Positions 1 to 7,761 of a stretch of DNA of 21,277 nt are shown here, one piece after another; positions within the stretch are counted from its first letter, which is position 1, and the number at the start of each line of letters is the position of its first letter. This stretch comes from Stemphylium vesicarium (taxonomy: Eukaryota; Ascomycota; Dothideomycetes; Pleosporales; Pleosporaceae), in assembly GCA_004380135.1 (NCBI GenBank), contig QXCR01000297.1:1-21277 (forward strand). The letters run 5' to 3'. The notes under the pieces were generated by a model. It saw only the letters and a list, made by a program, of their open reading frames with translations, was not told the DNA's origin and searched no databases. The position numbers and the translations under genes are program-made.

Positions 1-299
1 CTAATACTAACTTTTAAAAAAGTTTTAAATTATAAGAAGTAATTATTCTTAATAGTATTTACTCTATATTATATTAAAATAGTAGTAGAACGCTCTATAC
101 TATTCTACTAAGTAGGGTAGTAGTAAGAAGAGTAATTTCTATTTATCTTCAACTATATAAAGGATAGTTTTAGAGCATAACTTTTAAGTAATTTATAAAT
201 ATAATAAGTAAATGTATTTAGATTACATATAATAAGTAAATGTATTTAGATTCAATATATCTAACTATAAGTCTTAGGCTTAAAAATTATTGAATTATT
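1..299. repeat. Terminal direct repeat, left copy
   Basis: Bases 1-299 are identical to 20979-21277, the last 299 bases of the window. The sequence is AT-rich and RIP-like, with no ORF. The copies being exact matters: two RIP-mutated copies at separate loci would be expected to differ. The simplest reading is that one locus was sequenced through twice, as at the ends of a circular or tandemly repeated molecule. An assembly artefact or a recent duplication are the alternatives. Confidence 0.95.
199..254. repeat. 28-bp tandem duplication
   Basis: Two head-to-tail 28-bp units (199-226 and 227-254) share their first 26 bases and differ only in the last two. It lies inside the terminal repeat and therefore recurs near 21177-21232. 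No function is apparent. Confidence 0.9.
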
Positions 300-460
300 G
301 TTTCAGTATTTAGAACTTATAATAAAAAGCTTATTAGAATAATATCTAATGCTATAAAACTACTTAAAACAATTAAAAAGAGGAATATACTTTATTAATA
401 TATAAAAAACTGAATAGAAAGGTATTTTTGAATTAATTCAAGAATTTCTTAAACTCTCCG
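300..460. other. AT-rich RIP-like sequence, no gene seen
   Basis: This stretch follows the left terminal repeat. It is AT-rich, has stops in all frames, and shows no repeat family that I can match elsewhere in the window. Confidence 0.6.
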
Positions 461-805
461 ACGTGGTTTACAAGCGAGTTCGCAATGCAATCGAGTTGGC
501 TACCCCACAAACTTTGCGCACCTCTACAAGCGTGTATCTTAACAACGCAATGTTTAAATACGTAGATATTAATAGGAGGAATTAAGCGGTATCTAAAGAC
601 TTTCTAGCGCGTCGTTTACTCTGAATTTGGCTAGCATTAAGAGATAAGAGGGGAAGGTAGATATCTACCCCGGTCAATGTAATTTTAGAGGCTATATATG
701 GAGCTATTAATTATTAAAATAAGAGAGGTGCGCAAATTTAGTAAGGTAGTAAACTTACTTACATAGCTAACTCGCCTATACACTACGCTCTATAAGAGAT
801 ACTAA
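461..805. mobile_element. Short pogo-like inverted-repeat element (MITE), P4
   Basis: The left end begins with the 9-bp tip ACGTGGTTT. Two related 17-bp units follow (470-486 and 487-503), the same design as the larger pogo elements here. Further in, 513-525 (TTTGCGCACCTCT) is the exact reverse complement of 724-736. The right arm outside 736 reads as three degraded 17-bp units (746-796), so the end falls near 805. The interior (540-720) is only partly RIP-mutated and has no open frame. No TA duplication is visible at the left edge, so the outer limits are approximate. Confidence 0.6.
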
Positions 806-1149
806 ATCTTAAACTATTATATATTATTTTACTTATAGCGCTATACTATCTTAGTATAATAATACTCATAACCAGAGAGTAGTATCCTACTACACTAAAA
901 AAGTGTCTAGAACGGATTATAATCAGACTATCTATAATAAAAAACTACTTAATTATTTATAACCTTAATGTAAGATTTACAATTTCTAAGGCTTTTTAGA
1001 TCTAATTACAAAATTCTCTTTCAATTAAAGTTTAATAAAGAATAATAGAATAAGTCTCATAAGTTTAATTTTCTTCTAGTTCAACTTTAGAATTTCTTAA
1101 TAAGATATATTATTTTAAAAAGTTGTGAATACTTTAAGCTAAAGATTTA
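806..1149. other. AT-rich RIP-like sequence, no gene seen
   Basis: The stretch is saturated with TA dinucleotides and stops in all frames. No repeat boundary or coding relic is recognised. Confidence 0.55.
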
Positions 1150-1164
1150 ATCGATACAAAGAGG

Positions 1165-1368
1165 GCTATTAGGAGCCATATAACGCTCTACTCAAGAAGA
1201 TGCCTAATGGCAGTCCAAAGTTCAACTAGCTAAAACTTGCTAGAATAGCTAAAGTAACCGCGCGAGTACAGGCCCCGCAACGACACTGGCAGCAGAAAGT
1301 AGCTAACTGGTACTTTAAACCTGAGTTAAACTGCCCTAACTACATGTTAGAAAATGCTTTATTATAGA
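1165..1368 (+). pseudogene. Coding relic of unknown family
   Basis: This patch is less mutated than its surroundings. One plus-strand frame reads ALLKKMPNGSPKFN, then a TAG, then about 45 open codons including RVQAPQRHWQQKVANWYF and KPELNCPNYM, before another TAG. The TAG after KFN could be a RIP-converted CAG. The composition looks like protein rather than random AT-rich sequence, and the GC-richer part (1255-1345) coincides with the open frame. I do not recognise the family. A fragment of a transposon protein is likely from context but unproven. No start, domain or catalytic motif can be assigned. Confidence 0.35.
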
Positions 1369-1651
1369 GCTATATAAGTCCCTAAAATATAAATCTAAAT
1401 AACTAGAGAGATTAGTTAGATTAGTTAGATAAAGGGTAAAGATGTTTGCTATATTATACTTCTAAGTATAAGTATAGAATATTTTAAGTAAATATTTAGT
1501 AAATTATTATTAGAATAAGTCCTAATAGTATTCGACCTATAGCCTATTAATACCTTTATAGCTTTAATAATGTTTATAGACCAGCATTTAAATAAATATT
1601 TTATAAAGCTTCTTGAATTAATTAAACTAGAATTTACTAAGGTTTCTAATA
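1369..1651. other. AT-rich RIP-like sequence
   Basis: Only a low-complexity minus-strand frame (1449-1664), rich in Leu, Ile, Asn, Ser and Tyr, is present. That is what RIP-saturated DNA translates to. It also runs into the terminus of P1, so it is not taken as a gene. Confidence 0.6.
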
Positions 1652-1662
1652 TAACGTAAAGC

Positions 1663-1730
1663 ACTACTAAGATAGCTACACTACTAAGATAGTTACACTA
1701 CTAAGATAGCTACACTACTAAGATAGCGAC
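1663..1730. repeat. Four tandem 17-bp units in the P1 terminal repeat
   Basis: Four head-to-tail copies of a 17-mer of the form ACTACTAAGATAGCTAC occupy 1663-1679, 1680-1696, 1697-1713 and 1714-1730, with single differences in the second and fourth. The same terminus of P3 has two copies (ACCACCGAGCCGGCCAC), and the opposite P3 end has one. The P1 units are the RIP-mutated form of the P3 unit. Confidence 0.95.
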
Positions 1731-1770
1731 CTTTTCTAAGCATCTCGAATACTTTATACAAACTAGTTAA

Positions 1771-3890
1771 TTACTTGATATTATTTATAGAATCTACGTA
1801 CGACACACTTGCAATGGATTTAGATTCTTCTTCTGCATCGTTTTGGCACGTACGGGCGTTATGGCCAGTCTTGCCACAGTTGCCACAGCGCCGTTGAGCT
1901 GGTTGGGCTCTTTCTTGACCACCACTACCACGTGCTCTTTTTGACACCGGAAGATCTATAGCTGCACTTTCAGCTACAGACAATTCTGCTTTACCGTACT
2001 CCATCGTGCCGCCGTGCTGGACCTGCTTTCTCTTCCGAGTTTCACGCTTAGTTATCGCTGCTAATTGCCCTTCAAGCTCATGGATGCGAGCAGCTTGTAT
2101 GGCGTTTTAGTGCAGCATCTCCTCAGCTCCTTTAACAAGCTTTAAGAAGCCCATTCTAGCTTCTTCTAGCAATTGTACGATAGCATCGCTTATAAGACTC
2201 ACTTTCAAGCTAAAAACGTGTATATTGCCTAGTGTTTAGGACTACTAGGGCAATTCTAGTAAGGCTATTAGTAGAGGCGTATAAAGATAGACCTTAAGGC
2301 GATTAAGAACCCTCTACGCGTTAATAGGAATAAGCCTTATTCTTTTTAAGGCCTTATTATAGTTATCTCATATAAATATATTAAATAACGAATCTTTTAA
2401 GGCTAGAAAGAAGCCTTCTTTATTAATATAGTAGGCGCGTCGCAATACTAAGCCTTACACGCGTTAAGACTACTTTAGTTTTAATAGCGAGAAACACGCC
2501 ACGTTAAGTAGCTAAAGTGCGTGCGATAAGTAAGCGGGTATGTAGAGGATTAGAATCTTTTATACAAGGTAGAAGCCCTTAAATTTCTAATTAAGGTAGC
2601 TCCTATAGCTATCTAAGATAAGTAGCTTATATAACCCCTTCTAACGCGGTTTTATCTACTTATTAGAAGTGCTTTAACTACTTAAGGTTAAGCTAATTAT
2701 CTATCTAACTATTCTTAGATACTAAGAGCTTCTAGTTGTATGGTATATCTGCCTTCTTGTACCACGCTAAGATGTGGACGCGTCCCTCGCAGCTGATGAA
2801 GGGCGGGGTCGCGTACCTAGCAGCGCAGATGCTCTAGATTAATGTAACCTACTTGCAATCGCCTGCCTAGATAAGATTAGGCCTTGCGCGTCTCTTTAAG
2901 CCTATAATAAGCTTTATAGTGCTGATAATGCCTTTCTAGAAGTTACTCTTATTAAAGTTGTGCACATTATCGTCGTTAACGCTGTACTTAGCTTTGGTCT
3001 CCTCCGCTAGCTTAAACTCCGCGCCAATGATCTCTGGATCCTCCTAGAGTTTTTCTGCCTATCCTTAGCTCGATCAAAGGCTATTTTGAGCTTAGCTAAA
3101 CGCGTTACAAAGCGCTCAGCCTAGTGCTTGCGAAGTGGCTCACTACTGCGAATAGCTAGCAGTTTATCGGCCATATCTGCCACCTCGCATAGCCGGGGCG
3201 CGAATCCTTGTGAATTGAGATTAAGGATGTATTAGATGGCCGTTTACTCTTTAGTTGCAGTAAGCTAATAGCTATTTATAGGTATTTCTAGACTAGTAAA
3301 TGGATCTAGGTTGGGTTGGGGTTGGGTCGTCTTGGCAGCGGCCCTAACCCAACTTAACACCAACCTAAGGTGATTAGTAATAGCATAGAGGCAGGGTTAG
3401 GTTAGCCTTGAGTAGGGCTAGGTATAGGCTAGGCTATAGTAGGGGTTAGGGTTAGGTTAGTCGAAAATAGCTATAAATCTAGATAGCTGCGCTGCCTGCG
3501 CATTATAATAAAGCTATATATGCAGGAGTTGTAATAAATAACTGTGATAATGTAGAAGCTCTATATAAGCGACTTTTTTAGAGGAGATCGAGAAAACATA
3601 ACCCCAACTTAGCCTAGCCCCGTGCTAGAGTGGCCCCACCCCAACCCCGACCCAACCCCGACTCTAGTCCTTGCAGCCTATAACCCAACCCTAACCTAGC
3701 CCGCGGTTGCCCTAACCTATTTACTAGCCTAGGTATTTCGTATTATAATAGGGCTCCCTTAGCGCGCCTAGAAAGAGTATAGTAATTAGTCTTAAAAGTA
3801 ATAATAGTAGTATAATAGCTTTTAGATTAGCTAAAATAATAGGTTTAAAGAGTAAGCTAAAGTGTATCTTCGCGTTCTTATAATAGTATT
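1771..3890 (-). pseudogene. Pogo/Fot1-like transposase pseudogene of P1
   Basis: A broken DDE transposase, homologous along its length to that of P3. The best part is the C-terminal end: 1771-2004 is open and encodes a tail with a CCHC zinc knuckle, CGNCGKTGHNARTC, with all four ligands intact (1846-1887). The frame stays open upstream of that Met through a basic segment (TRKRKQVQ) and a coiled-coil-like stretch, until a TAA near 2110. The DDE core (about 2160-3050) is full of RIP stops, although 2720-2830 is clean. The CENP-B-type DNA-binding region is readable at 3050-3240. The N-terminal portion lies beyond the MITE and is nearly erased. The start is placed by analogy with P3, about 80 bp inside the terminus. 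It is not functional. Confidence 0.8.
3289..3731 (+). mobile_element. hAT-type MITE, copy 1
   Basis: This is a 443-bp non-autonomous element with short inverted ends (TAGACTAGTAAAT and the complementary end in ATTTACTAGCCTA). It is flanked by a perfect 8-bp duplication, GGTATTTC (3281-3288 and 3732-3739). An 8-bp duplication with TAG-type tips is typical of the hAT superfamily. The ends are rich in GGTTGGG/CCCTAACC runs. Three further copies occur in the window. It splits the P1 transposase, so it inserted after P1 did. Confidence 0.92.
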
Positions 3891-4158
3891 ACTTAGTTAA
3901 GGTATAATAAAATAATTATAAGTATAATAGTCTTAGTAGATTTTATTATTCTTAGTAGTTTTTGTTAAAATATAAGCTTAAATAAGCTTTAGTTAGCATT
4001 AGTAAGCTTGGGTAAGCACTAGTACTCTTTTAGCTAGAATGGCACCACTATGGCTATGTCACGAGATGCTACGAGCACGTGTTTAAGAGCTAACTAGAAG
4101 CGTTAATTGTAGCTACGTACGATATCTAGTGTAATATAAGACGTTGCGTAAAGGAATA

Positions 4159-4645
4159 TGTTACGACCCGAAGTAAAAACGCTTACGACCACGTCGCAAC
4201 CACGCCGCAACCGCGCCGCACGAGCAAGACCAGGATAGCGATCCTGCAAAACGCCGACTGTCAGCAGTCACGTGATCGATCACTACGCTAAGGACTATCG
4301 CTAGGAGCGATCACGACTACCGCGACTATCGCTAGGAGTAATCACGACTATCATAACTATCGCTAGAAGTCATACCCCACTATCGTTAGGAGTCACTATA
4401 ACTATTATATAAGTATATAGCTACTAGACAGCGCACTCTTAAGGTTGCTATATTTAACTTTAAAATCTAAGAATTAGTACTTAATTCTTAAAGACCCTAA
4501 GTAATTACATTAATCTTCTAATTGTGCTTACTTACCTTATACTATTACATCGATCTTCCAATCGTGCTAGTACAACCTCGTTCGTCACGCGCCCAGCTCA
4601 TTCCCGAGAACCAACCCTAGGACCCTCTAAGGACGGACCTTCACA
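4159..4645 (+). mobile_element. Solo LTR-A, copy 1
   Basis: A 487-bp LTR, from TGTTACGACCCG to GGACCTTCACA, flanked by a perfect 5-bp duplication, GAATA (4154-4158 and 4646-4650). A second copy at 10535-10968 ends at homologous bases. It contains a CACGTG motif, three to four copies of a 31-bp subrepeat, and a TATATAAG-like motif near 4407. It is the innermost of three nested layers, S then LTR-B then LTR-A, so it is the youngest of the three. Confidence 0.92.
4293..4385 (+). repeat. 31-bp subrepeats within LTR-A
   Basis: Units beginning GACTATCGCTAGGAG start at 4293 and 4324 (31-bp spacing). A third, more diverged unit starts at about 4355, with a partial fourth after that. Each contains a short inverted motif around CGATCACG. 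Their position upstream of a TATA-like sequence suggests enhancer-like repeats in the LTR promoter, by analogy only. Confidence 0.7.
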
Positions 4646-4855
4646 GAATAGAAACAGAATGCAGAGGCGGTGAGGAAATATGTGTAAGGCCCGTGCGTAC
4701 GGCGCTCGGGCTTGGCTAGCCAATCAGCCGAATCCAGGTGCCTACGGAGCACCCGGTGTTGTAGAGCGTTCAGGTGTCAAGGGAACCACGGTGGTTACCG
4801 TGACAGGCTATTACGTTCTCATACATACAATTTATAACGTATAAATTACGTATAC

Positions 4856-5032
4856 CTAGGTTATCTATTAGTAAGATAGAATATTCTAGATAACCTAGCA
4901 TTTATATATACTAAGTAGTAGACAGCGGCAATACCTTAGTGTCTAACTCCTCTCTTTATATCTAATAGATATACTTTTAACTCTAGTTCCTATCTTCTGC
5001 TAGTACTAATACTATCACTAATAGTATTAGTA
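4856..5032. repeat. Two hairpin-forming inverted repeats in S2
   Basis: CTAGGTTATCT (4856-4866) is the exact inverse of 4888-4898, around a 21-base spacer. TACTAATACTAT (5004-5015) is the exact inverse of 5021-5032, around a 5-base loop. Both positions are recognisable, with RIP changes, in the other S copies. They could fold in DNA or RNA; no function is shown. Confidence 0.75.
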
Positions 5033-5055
5033 ATCCTCCTCTATACCTTTTCTAT

Positions 5056-5215
5056 AGTTTTCTTATCTTTGTAGTAGATTACGTTAATACTTTTATAATA
5101 TAGACGTTATTTATAATTATATATGTAATTAATAGTAAGGTATATAAATTTTTACTAAAACTAGTTTTATTTACTAAAAATCTCTTAATCTATCTTCTAA
5201 GGCTTTAAGCTACGG
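5056..5215. other. RIP-saturated spacer
   Basis: AT-rich sequence between S2 and LTR-C with no open frame and no repeat match found. It ends with TACGG, the left target duplication of LTR-C. Confidence 0.5.
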
Positions 5216-5448
5216 TGTAAGGGGCAGTTATAGGCAATAGTATTTGCTTCACACTGCAATAGAATAGTGGGGGATGGCTCTGTATTACTACACTAAGGGG
5301 GGTGGTAGTAAGGAGAATAATTCTTGCCTCTCTTCCCTTGCGCGAAGCGCAGGTTAAAAGCAGGTGTCTTCGCCAAGGCGCGAGTGCAAGAAGCAAACAT
5401 GTTGGGACTGAATGCGCCCAACTGCAGGCCTTCGGCCTGAGTGTTACA
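5216..5448 (+). mobile_element. Solo LTR-C, copy 1
   Basis: A 233-bp LTR with ends TGTAAGGGGC and GAGTGTTACA, flanked by a perfect 5-bp duplication, TACGG (5211-5215 and 5449-5453). It is almost free of RIP although both flanks are saturated. A small GC hairpin (CAGGCC-TTC-GGCCTG, 5425-5439) lies near the 3' end. Copies also occur at 10159-10390 (inverted) and 15227-15462 (heavily RIP-mutated). The short frame crossing it on the minus strand is not treated as a gene, because it crosses the LTR boundary. Confidence 0.93.
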
Positions 5449-5453
5449 TACGG

Positions 5454-5579
5454 CTCTAGCTAAAAGCTATCCTATTTTTAACGCGCTATTTAATCTCTTT
5501 AAGCGCTTTTTATCTAATATAAGACTTTAGTACTCTAATCACTTTAAGATATTTTATAATTGCGTAATCTTATTTACCA
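5454..5579. other. RIP-like spacer
   Basis: The 126 bp between LTR-C and MITE copy 2 are AT-rich. A few GC-containing patches such as AACGCGC and AAGCGC hint at an eroded element, but none can be named. Confidence 0.45.
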
Positions 5580-5587
5580 TATATATA

Positions 5588-6021
5588 TAGGCTGGCAAAT
5601 GGGTTGGGGCAATCGCGGGCTAGGTTGGGGTTTGGTTATGGGCTGCAAGGACTAGAGTCGGGGTTGGGTCGGGGGTGGGGTGGGGCCACTCTAGCACGGG
5701 GATGGGCCTAGTTAGGGTTAGGTTATTTAATATTGCTCTAAAAAAGTCTCTTATATAGAGCTTCTATATTATTATAGTTATTTATTACAACTCCTATATA
5801 TATAACTTAATTATAATGCGTAGCTATCTAAATTTATAGCTATTTTTAATAAACTTAACCTTAACTCTTACTATAGCCTAGTGAATACCTAGCCTTACTT
5901 AAGGCTAATTCAACTATACCTCTATACTATTACTAATTACCTTACGTTAGTATTAGGTTAGGTTAGAGCCGCTACTAAGTCAACCTAACCCTAATCTAAC
6001 TCTAACCTATTTACTAGTCTA
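5588..6021 (-). mobile_element. hAT-type MITE, copy 2
   Basis: This 434-bp inverted copy of the MITE begins TAGGCTGGCAAATGGG and ends TTTACTAGTCTA. The flanks TATATATA (5580-5587) and TGTATATA (6022-6029) are an 8-bp duplication with one G-to-A change. The left third is clean and G-rich while the right half is RIP-mutated. The left tip resembles typical hAT termini. Confidence 0.88.
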
Positions 6022-6029
6022 TGTATATA

Positions 6030-6325
6030 ATAGATAAAGGTACTTCCCTTAATATTTGTCTTTTATATATTTATATTATCTACCTTTATAGGCTTATAGT
6101 CTATTTCTTCGCCTTAAGGTGTTATCTAAGTATATATTAGAATCTCTCTTACATATAGTTGCGTACTCTAACTCGCTTTAGTAGCTAGTCATATATAGTA
6201 TAATTTACCTATTATTTTTACTACTTTATAGACTATCTCTTTAAAAGAGATATTACTATTAATATTTAAAAGTGCTTCTAATAGCTATAAAAGAAGTCTC
6301 TCAATAAGTATAGAGTTTTTTCTTA
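6030..6325. other. RIP-saturated spacer
   Basis: AT-rich with stops in all frames. It may contain an eroded part of an older element, but no motif supports an assignment. Confidence 0.45.
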
Positions 6326-6327
6326 TA

Positions 6328-7371
6328 ACATAAAGCACTACTTAGATAGCCACACTATCAAGCTAGCTACTCTTCCTTAGTAGTACTCTTTCTCTAATAA
6401 CTCTATTAAATCATTAAATATAAATAAAATATATAGTAGAGATGAAAGCTTGTAGTTAGATCTTTCTAATAAGCAATAAATTATATAAGTTGGCCTAGCA
6501 TAGCTTAAGCAATAGATTTAAAAAGATAGAGATCTTACTCAAGCTCTAATCCCTATATTAAGTACTTACTAGAGCTAAATACTTCTATTAATCTTTCTAA
6601 ATACTTCTTATATAGTACTATTATATAAGTTTAGATATTAAAGCTATTACTATTCAAAAATTAGAAGATAGCAAGAGAAGAAGTTTCTTAATCCTAAAAT
6701 TAGCTTTTCTAGCATAATAGCTTCTATAATATATATAGAAAGATTCTAAAAGAAGATTTATTCTAGTAATAGTATATAACAACCAAATAGAGAGTGTTAA
6801 AAGCTAATTTCCTATCTAGAGAAGATATTATCTATATAATCTTTTCTTAGAAAGAACTATTATAAAAGTATCTAACTAAGTATTTACTTAAATATAATTA
6901 TTAAAGTACTAGCAAGTAACTTCTATATAGACTTTTAAGTTTTATTTTATTTATTCTTAAGATTATAATAACTAAAGCTTTGAAAATACCTAAAGATTCT
7001 ATTTTAGCTTTAGAGTCTATCTAGCTTAATAACTCTATTTTTACTATTTAAAAGAACCTTAAAATCTAGGCTTTAGTTATATAGAACATAAATAATATAA
7101 AGAATAAGTTTTAAAAGATTTTAGCTTTAGCAAGTACTTGACATAGAGATTAGAGCCTAAGCGAGATCTCTATCCTTTTTAATCTATTTCTTAAGCTATA
7201 CTAGGCCTATTTAGGTAGTTTAAAGCTTATTAGAAAGGTCTAACTATAAGCATTTATTTCTATTATTAATTTTATCAATGTACTTTGATTTAATAGAATT
7301 ATTAGAAAAAGAGTAATGCCAAGGAAAAGTGGCCAGCTCGGTGGTGTGGCCGTCTCGGTAGTGCTTTATGT
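6328..7371. mobile_element. Foldback-type non-autonomous pogo element N1
   Basis: A 1044-bp element with termini of the P1/P3 type: the 9-bp tip ACATAAAGC, then two 17-bp units on each side. TA (6326-6327) precedes it; the right flank is TC rather than TA. Homology between the arms extends far beyond the tips: about 260 bp at the left (6328-6590) is the inverse of the right end, with matching landmarks such as AAAAAGATAGAGATC near 6511 and its inverse near 7170. The roughly 520-bp centre encodes nothing recognisable. The right tip is nearly free of RIP while the left tip is mutated. N2 and N3 are further copies. Confidence 0.85.
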
Positions 7372-7681
7372 TCGAGGGTACAGGTCACATGTGTACCTCT
7401 TTAGGACTAGCGTCTGTTCAGCTCGTTCCTTCTATATAGCCCGTTCTGATAGCTCACAACAACAATCAAGTTCGCATCTCATGAGCACATTTCATCACTT
7501 TACGTTATAGCTAAAGTACTCTTCTAAATAGAGCTTAAGTTAGTAAAACTTAACATAGCAGTCTAATGTATAATACTCACTTTTTATTAAGATTTATTAC
7601 TTATTTAAGGGCGTTTTACTTAAGGTAAAGATTATTATATTATTAGTCTAGAAAAATCTATAGCTTTTCTACAAAGCTATA
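7372..7681. other. Spacer with a clean 130-bp island
   Basis: Bases 7372-7500 are GC-normal and little mutated, unlike the saturated sequence that follows (7510-7681). The island ends with CACTTTACGTTA, which resembles the outer tip of a pogo element (ACGTAAAG inverted) next to TA. It could therefore be the terminus of another element or an altered extension of N1. No coding frame is convincing. Confidence 0.4.
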
Positions 7682-7761
7682 ACGTACTTTATAAGCGAGT
7701 GACGCAGATAAGCGAGTCACGCAATTTTGCCAAGACCTCACCAAACTTCAATTAAGTCGTA

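Larger units (their letters stand above)
1654..3965 (-). mobile_element. Pogo/Fot1-type DNA transposon P1, interrupted by a hAT MITE
   Basis: The left end starts ACGTAAAGC next to a TA (1652-1653) and continues with four 17-bp repeats, matching the terminus of P3. The transposase reads on the minus strand, so this is the 3' end of the element. The 5' end abuts repeat S2 near 3965; a degraded pair of 17-bp-like units (about 3922-3959) lies just inside. Whether S2 removed or split the last bases is unclear. After subtracting the MITE and its duplication (451 bp) the element is about 1.86 kb, close to P2 (1.86 kb) and P3 (1.83 kb). Confidence 0.85.
4057..4805 (+). mobile_element. Solo LTR-B, with LTR-A nested inside
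   Basis: It begins TGTCACGAGATG and ends TTACCGTGACA, the TG...CA ends of a retrotransposon LTR. A perfect 5-bp duplication, GGCTA (4052-4056 and 4806-4810), flanks it. Removing the nested LTR-A and its duplication leaves 257 bp. No internal retrotransposon region is present, so it is a solo LTR, presumably left by LTR-LTR recombination. The right part (4646-4805) is almost free of RIP and contains a CCAAT motif (AGCCAATCAGC). It is the only copy in the window. Confidence 0.9.
3965..5055 (+). mobile_element. 337-bp repeat S, copy 2, split by nested LTRs
   Basis: The two outer pieces (3965-4056 and 4811-5055) together form one copy of a repeat also found at 16948-17284, 12366-12689 and 17955-18291. 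Removing the LTR-B insertion and its duplication leaves exactly 337 bp, the same length as copy S4. It begins TTAAAATATAAGC, continues with several TAAGC motifs, and ends CTATACCTTTTCTAT. The flanks AGTTTTTG and AGTTTTCT match at 6 of 8 bases, consistent with an 8-bp duplication. There is no ORF. Two inverted repeats could form hairpins (4856-4898 and 5004-5032). Confidence 0.85.

Noticed and set aside
1449..1664. 71-aa minus-strand ORF
   Set aside because: Low-complexity Leu/Ile/Asn/Ser translation of RIP-saturated DNA, overlapping the terminus of P1; no domain.
1663..1730. Tandem repeat as a CRISPR array
   Set aside because: 17-bp units without spacers, part of a transposon terminal repeat in a eukaryotic setting.
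3300..3720. Telomere-like GGTTAGGG/CCCTAACC runs
   Set aside because: Interspersed within the hAT MITE family with defined 8-bp duplications, not tandem telomere arrays.
5205..5396. 63-aa ORF within LTR-C, and its counterparts at 10150-10398
   Set aside because: Lies across the LTR boundary and target duplication; present only because the short LTR is GC-normal. No protein motif.
7316..7510. 64-aa plus-strand ORF
   Set aside because: Runs from the inverted terminus of N1 into the adjacent clean island; a chance frame.
7372..7681. Missing catalytic part of P5 continuing left of P2
   Set aside because: Possible from the nesting geometry, but no DDE motif or homology could be read on the minus strand here.
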